Below the pieces are notes generated by a model, which was given only the letters and a program-made list of their open reading frames with translations, made no database searches and was not told where the DNA came from. Below are positions 18,967-28,102 of a stretch of DNA of 64,000 bases, in pieces. The translations under genes were made by a program, and so were the position numbers. The first letter of the stretch is position 1; the number at the start of each line of letters is the position of its first letter. This DNA is from an uncultured Bacteroides sp. (GTDB lineage Bacteria > Bacteroidota > Bacteroidia > Bacteroidales > Bacteroidaceae), in NCBI GenBank assembly GCA_944319875.1, contig CALUFR010000113.1, positions 1 to 64,000 on the forward strand, written 5' to 3'.

Positions 18967-20466
18967 ATGGCTCAAAGCTCAAAACAGATACAGACTCAGG
19001 CGCAGCAACAGATACAGACACTCTCGCCCCAACAAATTCTGGTAGTGAAGCTGCTGGAACTTCCTGCAGTGGAGCTGGAGGACCGCGTGAAAGCCGAACT
19101 GCTGGAGAACCCCGCCCTCGAAGAAGGACGCGAGGACAGCCACACGGAGGAGGAAGACGTGCGAACCGCCGACGAGTCTACCATCAGCGAAGAAGACGGC
19201 GGAAGCACCGATTATGACTCGCTGAGCGACTACCTCACCGAAGACGATATTCCCGACTATAAACTTCAGGAGAACAATCGCAGCCGCGGAGAGCGGGCGG
19301 AAGAAATCCCCTTCTCCGATTCCACCTCTTTCTACGAGACCCTGAAGGAACAGCTGGGCGAACGAAACCTCACTCCTCATCAGCGTGAACTGACCGAATA
19401 CCTCATCGGCTCCCTCGATGACGATGGTCTCCTGCGCAAGCCGCTGGACAGCATCGCCGACGAACTGGCCATCTACTCGGGCATCGAAACCACTCCCCAA
19501 CAACTGGAGGAGGCTCTGCGCGTGATACAGGACTTCGAGCCGGCCGGACTTGGCGCACGCAACCTGCGCGAATGTCTCCTCATCCAGCTCCGCCACAAGC
19601 GGGAGCAACTACCCTTCAAGGCCGACGACAGCCTCCTGCAGCTGGAGACCGCCATCATCAACGACTGCTACGAGGAATTCACCCGCAAACACTGGGACAA
19701 AATAAAGCAAAAGCTCGGCATTGACGAAGACAAGCTCGAACAGGCCGTCAAGGAGCTCTGCAAGCTCAATCCACGTCCCGGCGCCTCGCTAGGCGAAGCC
19801 GTGGGTAAGAACCTGCAACAGATTGTGCCCGACTTCATCGTCGAAACCGAAGACGACGGCACCATCAACCTCTCGCTGAACAACCCCAACGTGCCCGAGC
19901 TGCGCATCAGCCGCGACTTCTCCGAGATGGTGGAAGAACACACCAAAAACAAGGCCAACCAATCGAAGGAGTCCAAAGACGCCATGCTCTTCCTGAAGCA
20001 GAAGATGGACGCCGCGCAGGGCTTCATCGATGCCGTGAAGCAACGGCAACACACACTACTGACCACCATGCAGGCCATCATCGACCTGCAACGCCCCTTC
20101 TTCGAGGAAGGCGACGAATCTTTGCTTCGCCCCATGATTCTGAAGGACGTGGCCGAACGGACAGGGCTCGACATATCGACCATCTCGCGCGTAAGCAACA
20201 GTAAGTACGTGCAGACCAACTACGGCATCTATCCCCTGAAGTTCTTCTTCAGCGACAGCTACACGAAGGAAGACGGTGAAGAAATGTCCGTGCGCGAAAT
20301 CAAGAAGGTACTGAAGGAATGTGTCGACGGCGAGGACAAGAAGAAGCCCTACACCGACGACGAGCTGACCGAAATGCTGGCCGCCAAGGGCTATCCGATA
20401 GCCCGACGCACCGTGGCCAAATACCGTCAGCAGCTGAACATCCCCGTGGCTCGTCTGCGAAAATAA
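18967..20466 (+). CDS. rpoN: RNA polymerase sigma-54 factor
   Basis: A 499-residue alternative sigma factor. The glutamine-rich region I (about 3-45, with QQQIQTLSPQQILVVKLL) binds enhancer-type activators. An acidic region II follows (about 55-115), then core-binding domains and the helix-turn-helix region. The RpoN box ARRTVAKYRQQLNIP, near 478-492, marks the DNA-binding end. Length is standard. It stands alone with its own promoter; the PAP2-like gene begins shortly after. No sigma-54 activator gene was seen in this window. Confidence 0.95.
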   Translation: MAQSSKQIQTQAQQQIQTLSPQQILVVKLLELPAVELEDRVKAELLENPALEEGREDSHTEEEDVRTADESTISEEDGGSTDYDSLSDYLTEDDIPDYKLQENNRSRGERAEEIPFSDSTSFYETLKEQLGERNLTPHQRELTEYLIGSLDDDGLLRKPLDSIADELAIYSGIETTPQQLEEALRVIQDFEPAGLGARNLRECLLIQLRHKREQLPFKADDSLLQLETAIINDCYEEFTRKHWDKIKQKLGIDEDKLEQAVKELCKLNPRPGASLGEAVGKNLQQIVPDFIVETEDDGTINLSLNNPNVPELRISRDFSEMVEEHTKNKANQSKESKDAMLFLKQKMDAAQGFIDAVKQRQHTLLTTMQAIIDLQRPFFEEGDESLLRPMILKDVAERTGLDISTISRVSNSKYVQTNYGIYPLKFFFSDSYTKEDGEEMSVREIKKVLKECVDGEDKKKPYTDDELTEMLAAKGYPIARRTVAKYRQQLNIPVARLRK

Positions 20467-20517
20467 CGGGAACCCTATCACATGAACCATATACATATAT
20501 ATAATAGAAAGCAAAGA

Positions 20518-21195
20518 ATGGAAACGCACCTCATAGAAGAAAAGACACTGATCCGGACGGCCCGACTGGTATCGGCCCTGTTCACCCCATTCTCCATCCC
20601 CTTCGTGGCTTTCCTGGTACTGTTTCTGTTCTCCTACCTCAGCATCATGCCACTGGCCTACAAGCTCATTGTGCTGGGCATTGTCTGCTGCTTCACCATC
20701 CTGATGCCGGCTCTGACCATCTTCATCTTCCGAAAAATCAACGGCTTCAGCGTGCGGGAACTGGGCGAACGCAGGAATCGCTACGTTCCCTTCTTCCTCA
20801 CCGCCGTCTCTTACGTCTTCTGCCTGCTGATGATGAATCGCCTGAACATTCCGTGGTACATGAGCGGCATCATCCTGGCGGCGCTCATCATGATGGTCAT
20901 CAGCATCGCCGTCAACCTGCGGTGGAAACTGAGCGAGCACATGGCGGGAGCGGGAGCTGTCATCGGAGGCTTAGTGGCCTTCAGCGCCCTATTCGGCTAC
21001 AACCCTGTGTGGTGGCTCTGCGTGTTCATCCTGGCGGCCGGTGTGCTGGGCACAGCGCGCATCATCTTAGGGCATCACACGCTGGGCGAAGTTCTGGGAG
21101 GCTTTGCCGTGGGACTAATCTGCGCCCTGATGGTGCTCCATCCCGTGGCCAACAGCTTCTACTTCTTCTTCCGCCACTTGTTATTCAGTTATTAG
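20518..21195 (+). CDS. PAP2-like membrane protein
   Basis: A membrane protein of about 225 residues with six hydrophobic segments. The last PAP2 phosphatase motif is recognisable (ARIILGHHTLGEVLGGF, with arginine, histidine and the acidic residue spaced as in SRxxxxxHxxxD). The first motif KxxxxxxRP is not visible and the middle motif PSGH is replaced by a segment reading SEHMAGAG. Catalysis is therefore uncertain. Start chosen at METHLIEE; an ATG 36 bases upstream (20482) would add twelve residues. It follows rpoN closely and may read through from it. Confidence 0.7.
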   Translation: METHLIEEKTLIRTARLVSALFTPFSIPFVAFLVLFLFSYLSIMPLAYKLIVLGIVCCFTILMPALTIFIFRKINGFSVRELGERRNRYVPFFLTAVSYVFCLLMMNRLNIPWYMSGIILAALIMMVISIAVNLRWKLSEHMAGAGAVIGGLVAFSALFGYNPVWWLCVFILAAGVLGTARIILGHHTLGEVLGGFAVGLICALMVLHPVANSFYFFFRHLLFSY

Positions 21196-21253
21196 ACAAA
21201 AAAAGAATATTTTGTATAAATAATTATAGTGTAAACCTCTAAAACTAAAGATT

Positions 21254-21634
21254 ATGAACATTCCGACTAACGTGAAGTACACCAAGGATCATGAATGGAT
21301 TCGCCAGGAAGGCGACATTGCCTATGTAGGCATCACCGATTATGCACAGGAGCAACTGGGCGACATCGTGTTCGTTGACATCCAGACCGAAGGCGAGACA
21401 CTGGCCGCCGGCGACACGTTCGGCACCATCGAAGTCGTAAAGACCATCTCCGACCTCTTCATCCCCGTCTCAGGCGAAGTGCTGGAACAGAACGAAGCCC
21501 TGGCCGACCAGCCCGAACTCGTCAACCAAGACCCCTATGGCGAAGGCTGGCTCATCAAGATAAAGCCCGCTGACGACGCCGACTTCGACAGCCTGCTCGA
21601 CGCCGAAGCCTACAAGGCGCTTATTAATGGTTAA
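21254..21634 (+). CDS. gcvH: Glycine cleavage system H protein
   Basis: The lipoyl-carrying shuttle of the glycine cleavage complex, 126 residues, the usual length. The lipoylation lysine is K63 in GTIEVVKTISDLF. The other glycine-cleavage genes are not in the window; purE follows instead. The last codons (Ile-Asn-Gly-stop) are written in the first units of a heptanucleotide repeat array that continues into the intergenic region. Confidence 0.95.
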   Translation: MNIPTNVKYTKDHEWIRQEGDIAYVGITDYAQEQLGDIVFVDIQTEGETLAAGDTFGTIEVVKTISDLFIPVSGEVLEQNEALADQPELVNQDPYGEGWLIKIKPADDADFDSLLDAEAYKALING

Positions 21635-21769
21635 TGGTTAATGGTCAATGGTTAATGCGGAACTGATATCAAAGCACTGCATTAACCATTGACCATTGAC
21701 CATTGACCATTGACCATTAATCATTAACCATTAACCATTAATCATTAACCATTCACCATTGACCATTAA
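21624..21769. repeat. Heptanucleotide repeat array between gcvH and purE
   Basis: Five in-phase heptads of the TTAATGG type run from 21624 to 21658. After a 20-base gap, thirteen heptads of the complementary CCATTAA/CCATTGA type run from 21679 to 21769. The arms are reverse complements, so RNA or single-stranded DNA could fold into a long hairpin. The array begins inside the gcvH stop region and ends 4 bases before the purE ATG. Confidence 0.92.
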
Positions 21770-21773
21770 CCAA

Positions 21774-22283
21774 ATGACTCCCATCGTAAGCATCATCATG
21801 GGCAGCACGTCCGACCTGCCCGTCATGGAGAAAGCCGCCGGACTGCTCAACGACTTTCACATCCCGTTCGAAATGAACGCCCTCTCGGCTCACCGCACGC
21901 CCGAAGCGGTGGAGGCCTTTGCCAAGAACGCCGCCGCACGCGGCATCAAAGTCATCATAGCCGCCGCCGGCATGGCCGCAGCCCTGCCCGGTGTCATAGC
22001 CGCCAACACGACGCTGCCCGTCATCGGCGTGCCCGTCAAAGGCTCCGTGCTCGACGGCGTGGATGCCCTCTACTCCATCATCCAGATGCCTCCCGGCATT
22101 CCCGTGGCCACGGTAGCCATCGACGGTGCCATGAACGCCGCCATCCTGGCCGTGCAGATGCTGGCATTGGGCGACGAAGCCCTGGCCAAAGCCCTGGCCG
22201 AATACAAGGAAGGGCTGAAAAAGAAAATCACCAAGGCCAACGAGGACCTGAAAGAAGTGAAATACGAGTACAAAACCAACTAA
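21774..22283 (+). CDS. purE: N5-carboxyaminoimidazole ribonucleotide mutase
   Basis: Purine biosynthesis enzyme of 169 residues that moves the carboxyl group of N5-CAIR to give CAIR. The class I signature is clear: SIIMGSTSDLPVM at the N-terminus, SAHRTPEAV near 40, and AAAGMAAALPGVIAANT in the middle. I chose the ATG at 21774. A TTG 15 bases upstream is in frame but lies inside the heptad repeats and would add residues absent from the family. The gene is bracketed by heptad arrays on both sides. Confidence 0.95.
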   Translation: MTPIVSIIMGSTSDLPVMEKAAGLLNDFHIPFEMNALSAHRTPEAVEAFAKNAAARGIKVIIAAAGMAAALPGVIAANTTLPVIGVPVKGSVLDGVDALYSIIQMPPGIPVATVAIDGAMNAAILAVQMLALGDEALAKALAEYKEGLKKKITKANEDLKEVKYEYKTN

Positions 22284-22285
22284 TT

Positions 22286-22372
22286 TCAATGGTGAATGGT
22301 TAATGGTCAATGGTTAATAAAGCCAACCCACCATCAACCATTAACCATTTATCATTAATCATTAACCATTAA
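22286..22372. repeat. Heptanucleotide repeat array between purE and ispG
   Basis: Five heptads of the TCAATGG/TTAATGG type (22286-22320) and six of the CCATTAA/TCATTAA type (22331-22372) face each other across a 10-base gap. The array starts 2 bases after the purE stop and ends 4 bases before the ispG GTG. Confidence 0.9.
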
Positions 22373-22376
22373 AAAA

Positions 22377-24212
22377 GTGGATTTATTCAACTATTCCCGC
22401 CGGGAAACAAACGTAGTACACATCGGTGCCACCCCCTTGGGAGGCGGCAACCCCATCCGTGTACAGAGCATGACTAACACTGACACGCTGGACACCGCTG
22501 CCAGCGTGGAGCAAATCAAGCGCATCGTCGAAGCCGGTGGCGAATACGTGCGCCTCACCGCCCAAGGCACCAAGGAAGCCGAAAACCTGCGTAACATCAA
22601 CGCCGCCCTGCGCGCCCAAGGCTGCACCGTGCCGCTCGTGGCAGACATCCATTTCAACCCCCGCGTGGCCGACGTGGCCGCCCGCTACGTGGAGAAAGTA
22701 CGCATCAATCCCGGCAACTACGTGGACGCCGCCCGCACTTTCAAGCACCTGGAGTACACCGATGAAGAATACGCCCGCGAGCTACAGAAGATACGAGACC
22801 GCTTCGTCCCCTTCCTGGACATCTGCAAGGAGAACCACACCGCCATCCGCATCGGCGTGAACCACGGTTCGTTGTCTGACCGCATCATGTCCCGCTACGG
22901 CGACACGCCCGAAGGCATGGTAGAGTCGTGCATGGAGTTCCTGCGCATCTGCGTGGACGAAAACTTTACGGACGTCGTCATCTCCATCAAGGCGTCGAAT
23001 GCCGTCGTCATGGTGCGCACCGTCCGCCTGCTCGCAGCCACCATGGAGCGGGAAGGCATGCACTTCCCCCTGCACCTGGGCGTCACCGAGGCGGGCGACG
23101 GCGAAGACGGGCGCATCAAGTCCGCCCTGGGCATCGGTGCCCTGCTGGCTGACGGGCTGGGCGACACCATCCGCGTCTCCCTGAGCGAAGCGCCCGAAGC
23201 CGAGATACCCGTGGCACGCAAATTGGTGGACTACATCACTCGCCGCACAGGCCATCCCTACATCCCCGGCCCGCAAGACACGGCGTTCTGCTACCTCGCC
23301 CCCACACGGCGCGAAACCGTGCCCGTGCGCAACATCGGAGGCACAAACCCGCCCGTTGTCATCTCCGCCCGACTGGATGGGAACATGGACTTCGACCCGC
23401 AGTTCGTGCCGGACTACGTGTATGTAGGACGTACCCTGCCCGACACCCGCCCGCAAGGTCCGCAATACATCGTAGACGCCGACCTGTGGCAGGGACAATC
23501 GGACTGTTGGCCCGCCTTCAAGGCCGACCAGCTCTTCCTCATGAGCGGCTGCACGGCATCGCTGAAGTTCCTCTTCACTACCTACATGGGCCTGAACGAA
23601 GAAGTATTGGCTTGCCTGAAATACCACCCCGAAGTCGTCCTGATTGCGCAGAGCAACCACCCCAACCGTCTGGGCGAACAGCGCGCCTTGGCACTGCAAC
23701 TGATGCAGGAAGGGCTGAAGAACCCCGTCGTTTACTTCCAGCACTATGCCGAGGATTGCACGGAGGACTTCCAGCTGAAAGCCTCCGCCGACATGGGCGC
23801 CCTCCTCTTTGACGGACTCACAGACGGCATCTTCCTCTTCAACCAGGGCAATATCACCCCGGAGACCGCAGATACCACCGCCTTCAGCATCCTGCAGGCC
23901 GGACGCCTACGCACCAGCAAGACGGAGTACATCTCCTGCCCCGGCTGCGGCCGCACGCTATACGACCTGTCCGGCACCATCGCCCGCATCAAAGCCGCCA
24001 CCGCCCACCTCAAGGGGCTGAAGATAGGCATCATGGGCTGCATCGTCAACGGCCCGGGCGAGATGGCCGACGCCGACTATGGCTACGTGGGTGCCGGACG
24101 CGGCAAAATCAGCCTCTACAAGCGAAAAGAGTGCATCGAAAAGAACATTCCCGAAGCCGAAGCCGTAGACAAGCTCGTAGAACTCATCAAGGCGAACGGA
24201 GACTGGCGGTAA
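22377..24212 (+). CDS. ispG: 4-hydroxy-3-methylbut-2-enyl-diphosphate synthase (long form)
   Basis: Penultimate step of the non-mevalonate isoprenoid pathway, an iron-sulfur enzyme. At 611 residues it is the long form with an inserted domain found in Bacteroidetes, chlamydiae and plants, not the about 370-residue form of Escherichia coli. Cluster ligands are C521 and C524 (CPGC) and C555 (GCIVNGPGE), with the glutamate of GPGE following. Start is the GTG at 22377, directly after the heptad array; the first residues DLFNYSRR fit the family. The lack of a normal leader suggests the repeat array is the gene's ribosome-loading region. Confidence 0.93.
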   Translation: MDLFNYSRRETNVVHIGATPLGGGNPIRVQSMTNTDTLDTAASVEQIKRIVEAGGEYVRLTAQGTKEAENLRNINAALRAQGCTVPLVADIHFNPRVADVAARYVEKVRINPGNYVDAARTFKHLEYTDEEYARELQKIRDRFVPFLDICKENHTAIRIGVNHGSLSDRIMSRYGDTPEGMVESCMEFLRICVDENFTDVVISIKASNAVVMVRTVRLLAATMEREGMHFPLHLGVTEAGDGEDGRIKSALGIGALLADGLGDTIRVSLSEAPEAEIPVARKLVDYITRRTGHPYIPGPQDTAFCYLAPTRRETVPVRNIGGTNPPVVISARLDGNMDFDPQFVPDYVYVGRTLPDTRPQGPQYIVDADLWQGQSDCWPAFKADQLFLMSGCTASLKFLFTTYMGLNEEVLACLKYHPEVVLIAQSNHPNRLGEQRALALQLMQEGLKNPVVYFQHYAEDCTEDFQLKASADMGALLFDGLTDGIFLFNQGNITPETADTTAFSILQAGRLRTSKTEYISCPGCGRTLYDLSGTIARIKAATAHLKGLKIGIMGCIVNGPGEMADADYGYVGAGRGKISLYKRKECIEKNIPEAEAVDKLVELIKANGDWR

Positions 24213-24382
24213 ATGCAAGCGGAGACCGATTTGTAGCAGACGGAAGTTCGATATAAGGACTAAGACTCGTGTGGCGAACGCCTCACAGCACGTGTCGTTA
24301 TGGACTTCGGTCACACCTTGGTCTAAGGTTTCGATAGCGGAACATAAGACGATTATTTTATAACCATTTAAATAGTAGTACC
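24213..24382. other. Gap between ispG and the fucosidase gene
   Basis: 170 bases, no gene. I find no convincing TAnnTTTG promoter for the fucosidase. The string CAGCACGTGTCGTTA (24283-24297) resembles a unit of the 23-bp array at 41641-41732, but here it is single. Confidence 0.4.
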
Positions 24383-26281
24383 ATGAAGATTAAACAACTT
24401 TTGATGTATTCAGGCTTAAGTCTGATGATTGGGGTGTTGTTGGTTGCCTGTTCTACGGCTGAGGTAAAAGCCCCGGAAGCGGTACTTCCCATCCCGGAAT
24501 CCAAACAAGTGGAATGGCAGAAGATGGAAACGTATGCTTTTATCCATTTCGGGTTGAATACGTTCAATGACCGGGAGTGGGGCTATGGCGATACGCCTGC
24601 CGAGATGTTCAACCCTACCAAATTGGATTGTGAGCAATGGGCGCGCACGTTTGTAGCGGCCGGCCTGAAAGGCGTTATCCTGACAGCCAAGCACCATGAC
24701 GGTTTCTGCCTTTGGCCGTTTGAGGGCACGGATTATACGGTAGCCAATTCTCCTTACAAAAATGGCAAGGGCGATGTGGTTGGTGAGCTGGCCGCTGCTT
24801 GCCGCAAGTATGGACTGAAGTTTGCCGTTTACCTTTCTCCTTGGGACCGTCACCATGCCGATTACGGAACGCCTGCTTACGTGGATTATTTCCACGCCCA
24901 ACTTCGCGACCTGATGACCCGTTATGGCGAAGTTTTTGAAGTATGGTTTGACGGGGCGAACGGTGGTGACGGCTGGTATGGAGGAACCAAAGAAGCACGC
25001 ACTATTGACCGCCGCACGTATTACGATTACCCTCGCATCTTTGCCATGCTGGACAGTATCCAGCCACAGGCCGTGGTATTTTCCGACGGAGGGCCGGGAT
25101 GCCGCTGGGTGGGTAATGAGAGTGGATTTGCCGGTGCTACGAACTGGTCCTTCCTGCGCAAAGGCGAAGTTTACCCCGGTTATGACAAAAGTTACGAACT
25201 GACCAGCGGACACGCCGACGGAGACCAGTGGGTCGCAGCAGAATGTGATGTGTCCATCCGTCCGGGCTGGTTCTATCACCCCGAGCAAGACGACCAGGTA
25301 AAAACGCCCCGCCAGTTGCTTGACTTGTATTACCGTAGTGTAGGACATAATGGCACCCTGTTGCTCAATTTCCCGGTAGACCGTGAGGGTTTGATTCACC
25401 CCACAGATTCCGCCAATGCCGTGCAGTTCCGCCAATTGGTGTTGCAGGAACTGAAAACTGACCTTGTAACGGGAATGGTTCCCCAAGTGAGCAACGAACG
25501 TGGCGGAAAATACGTGGCTTCCGCACTGACGGATGATGACTATGACTCGTATTGGGCGACAGAAGACAGTGTAACAGCAGCAGACGTGACTTTTTCATTT
25601 CCGACACCGGTTCGCATGAACCGCATGATGTTGCAAGAATACATACCGTTGGGTCAGCGCGTGAAAGCTTTCACGGTAGAGTATCGTGATGCCTCCGGAC
25701 AGTGGTTGCCTGTCAGCTTGAATGAAGAAACGACTACCGTAGGCTATAAACGCTTGCTGCGTTTCCGTAGCGTGGAGTCAGACGGCATCAGGGTACGTTT
25801 CACCGATGCCCGTGGTCCTTTGTGCATCAATAAGATAGCAGTCTATGACGCGGGGGCTGATGCTGACGTTTACTATGTAAAGGCTTCGCCCCGCATGGAA
25901 AGCCTTCCCTTCACTTTGTCCGGTGTACAGTCTGATGAGGCCAAGGCGGCTTCCGACCACGATGAACAAACGACCTATTTCGCTTCAGGTGACGCGCTGA
26001 TTCTTGATTTGGGTGGGGAACGCCAAGTGGCTTCCTTCTATTACTTGCCTGACCAAAGTACGCCCGGCAAGGGATTGGTTTCCCATTATGAACTTTCCGT
26101 CTCGTCTGACGGGAAGTCTTTCCAACCAATAAAATCCGGCGAATTTTCCAATATCCGCAATAATCCTGTGATGCAATCGGTCTATTTCACGCCCGTTCGT
26201 ACACGCTATCTCCAGATGAAAGCCGTACGTATGGTGCAGCCAGGTGAGACCATGGGCGTAGCCGAAATTGCGGTGCGTTAA
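24383..26281 (+). CDS. GH29 alpha-L-fucosidase lipoprotein with F5/8-type domain
   Basis: Removes terminal alpha-fucose from glycans such as mucins. It is a 632-residue lipoprotein: signal segment ending LLVACST, lipobox cysteine at about 23. The GH29 catalytic barrel spans about 40-360; the nucleophile is D190 in EVWFDGANG, after the AKHHDGFCLW motif near 95. C-terminal beta modules (about 370-630) resemble discoidin/F5-8C carbohydrate-binding domains. It is on the opposite strand to the sialic acid operon and converges with it, so it is not part of that transcript, but base composition and substrate logic fit the same cluster. Confidence 0.92.
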   Translation: MKIKQLLMYSGLSLMIGVLLVACSTAEVKAPEAVLPIPESKQVEWQKMETYAFIHFGLNTFNDREWGYGDTPAEMFNPTKLDCEQWARTFVAAGLKGVILTAKHHDGFCLWPFEGTDYTVANSPYKNGKGDVVGELAAACRKYGLKFAVYLSPWDRHHADYGTPAYVDYFHAQLRDLMTRYGEVFEVWFDGANGGDGWYGGTKEARTIDRRTYYDYPRIFAMLDSIQPQAVVFSDGGPGCRWVGNESGFAGATNWSFLRKGEVYPGYDKSYELTSGHADGDQWVAAECDVSIRPGWFYHPEQDDQVKTPRQLLDLYYRSVGHNGTLLLNFPVDREGLIHPTDSANAVQFRQLVLQELKTDLVTGMVPQVSNERGGKYVASALTDDDYDSYWATEDSVTAADVTFSFPTPVRMNRMMLQEYIPLGQRVKAFTVEYRDASGQWLPVSLNEETTTVGYKRLLRFRSVESDGIRVRFTDARGPLCINKIAVYDAGADADVYYVKASPRMESLPFTLSGVQSDEAKAASDHDEQTTYFASGDALILDLGGERQVASFYYLPDQSTPGKGLVSHYELSVSSDGKSFQPIKSGEFSNIRNNPVMQSVYFTPVRTRYLQMKAVRMVQPGETMGVAEIAVR

Positions 26282-26298
26282 AACAGATTCTTTTTTTC

Positions 26299-26343
26299 GC
26301 CGCCAATGTACTATCTCCTCTGCTAAGGTAGTACATTGGTGGC
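26299..26343. terminator. Inverted repeat between convergent fucosidase and sialidase genes
   Basis: Arms 26299-26316 and 26326-26343 pair over 18 bases with two G-T type exceptions (core CCAATGTACTA / TAGTACATTGG). It lies 17 bases after the fucosidase stop. Neither strand has a T-run after the stem, so it is not a classic intrinsic terminator, though the convergent position suggests a transcription barrier. Confidence 0.5.
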
Positions 26344-26430
26344 AAAATCAGGAAAAGACAGAAACCTCACCACACCGTTCTTTGGTAGATTATAGCAAGG
26401 CGAGGGTTCTCACTAATAAATAGGTAGTGA

Positions 26431-28089
26431 CTATTCTTTCCTTGGAGTTAGAACTGTTGGTAATAACTCGTTGAGCTTGACCTGCTGAAACACCATGTCG
26501 GCTTGGCTACTCTCGTATAGAATGCCAATTGTCTGCTCATCCACCGAGGTGATGCAAGAGTACCCCCTTCCCCTATACTCATCCAACAGGATTTTACATT
26601 CGTCGGGCCAAGAGTTTCCATCGTCGTAACTCACCTTCAACGTAATATGGTCGCGAGTGGCGTATGCTTCCGGATTTACGAACAGCAAGATTGACTTTTC
26701 CTGTCCGCCTTGGTGATAGATATGTCTGTGTATGCTAGCCATGCAGGTAGGTTCGATTAATGCTTTTCGCGAGGTAGGATGTTCAGTCCAGGTCTTCCCA
26801 AGATCTTTTGTCACGCAGATACGCCGACCGTTCTCTTCCTTGTTCCCTCGATTACGGTTGTCGCGCATATTCAGCATGACACTCCCGTCGGTCAGTTCCA
26901 CTGCCATACACTCGGTTACATTGGTATAGGCAGGCTCACTGGTTATCCAGCTCTTACCTCCGTCCTTGCTCCAAGTAATGTTGGAAAAAGCAACTCCATT
27001 CTCGTCGCGGCCCTGCGTAGGAAATATCAAAGTACCGTTGCGCAGAGTAATTCCATGACCGGGAGCCGGAGCGAACAACCACCATTCCTGCCGCTTGGTC
27101 TGCCGGGTGATATTAATTGGTTCGCTCCAGGTCACTCCGTCGTCAGTACTTTTGGTAATCAAAAACTGGGACGTTTCTTTCACCCCAAAACCCGGTTGTG
27201 ATCCTTTCGCTCGCCATTGGTGAATCCAGCGGGTACTGTCTTGTGTCAACCCAGGTACCCACCTGCCCGTTTCTCCGTCCAATACGCCATACATCCACAG
27301 GCCAGCCACGAAGATAGCTCCGGTTCGCTCATCCACGAGGATGTTCGCATCGCTCACCCCATTGTATTTCTCCGGCATACCGCCCCATTCACCTTGGTCA
27401 AGCACGGTCTGTATCGGTTGCCAACTCTGCCCACCGTCAAGACTTCGATGCAGGCAAATATCAATGTCGCCTTGCAAATCACGCGAACTATCCCAGCGAG
27501 CATCGAAAATGGCCAATAAGGTTCCGTTCTTGGAAGTGGTGAGCCCTGGTATACGAGAAGTATGTACTCCGTCTTGCCCGTGTTGCCTTACTGCTACCCC
27601 AGCACGCAAGGCTACAGGATCTTCCCCTGTAAGCGAAACACATCCGTTGTCTGTCTGGATACCCGTACAAACTGCTTGATAGCGATGCGTTAAATCCACC
27701 TTTTCCTTAAGGTGAAAAGATACCCAAAGCGTAAAAGTATCAGTCTGAATCGACTGATTCAAACTAATCCGAACCTCCGGAGTATCGGGCTTCTCGGATC
27801 CTAATAATTGCGCAGGATCAAGAAGATTCTTATCATTAGCGGAGTAGAGATCTATCGTCTCAATGTCAGAAAGATCAGTCGTGCCATTCAGGTTAAGCAC
27901 GATCTCACGCAAAGCGTACTTTTTGTCCGATTCTCCCCGGATCAGTTTGATCTTCATAACCGGGTTTGTCGCTTTTTGAGCCAATACCGGCAGTACCGGA
28001 TATTCTATCTGTGCCGTCAGCGGATGTGTATGATTACCACATGCAGACAAACAGCATACCAAAATAATGAAAAGTAAGGTGTTTCTCAT
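26431..28089 (-). CDS. GH33 exo-sialidase, lipoprotein, with N-terminal module
   Basis: Cleaves terminal sialic acid. The 552-residue protein starts at MRNTLLFIILV with a lipobox LSAC at about residue 15, so it is membrane-anchored. Residues about 20-165 form a beta-rich N-terminal module of the type fused to BNR sialidases. The six-bladed catalytic domain begins with the arginine motif HTSRIPG, followed by several Asp-boxes: SLDGGQSW, STDDGVTW, SKDGGKSW, TKDLGKTW, SYDDGNSW. Upstream in-frame codons exist but would overlap the sulfatase and spoil the signal peptide. Last gene of the ten-gene operon, and larger than the first sialidase in the operon. Confidence 0.92.
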   Translation of the reverse strand: MRNTLLFIILVCCLSACGNHTHPLTAQIEYPVLPVLAQKATNPVMKIKLIRGESDKKYALREIVLNLNGTTDLSDIETIDLYSANDKNLLDPAQLLGSEKPDTPEVRISLNQSIQTDTFTLWVSFHLKEKVDLTHRYQAVCTGIQTDNGCVSLTGEDPVALRAGVAVRQHGQDGVHTSRIPGLTTSKNGTLLAIFDARWDSSRDLQGDIDICLHRSLDGGQSWQPIQTVLDQGEWGGMPEKYNGVSDANILVDERTGAIFVAGLWMYGVLDGETGRWVPGLTQDSTRWIHQWRAKGSQPGFGVKETSQFLITKSTDDGVTWSEPINITRQTKRQEWWLFAPAPGHGITLRNGTLIFPTQGRDENGVAFSNITWSKDGGKSWITSEPAYTNVTECMAVELTDGSVMLNMRDNRNRGNKEENGRRICVTKDLGKTWTEHPTSRKALIEPTCMASIHRHIYHQGGQEKSILLFVNPEAYATRDHITLKVSYDDGNSWPDECKILLDEYRGRGYSCITSVDEQTIGILYESSQADMVFQQVKLNELLPTVLTPRKE

Positions 28090-28102
28090 GGGAAAAACTG
28101 TT

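Noticed and set aside
18754..18975. Small frames in the nrdD-rpoN gap (73 residues minus, 60 plus)
   Set aside because: The two lie opposite each other in AT-rich DNA and overlap the rpoN promoter; neither has family features.
21624..22372. CRISPR-like appearance of the repeat blocks around purE
   Set aside because: Units are 7 bases, contiguous and without unique spacers, and no cas gene is near. They are simple heptad arrays.
24416..25486. 356-residue open frame antisense to the fucosidase
   Set aside because: No recognisable domain; lies fully inside a gene with intact catalytic motifs.
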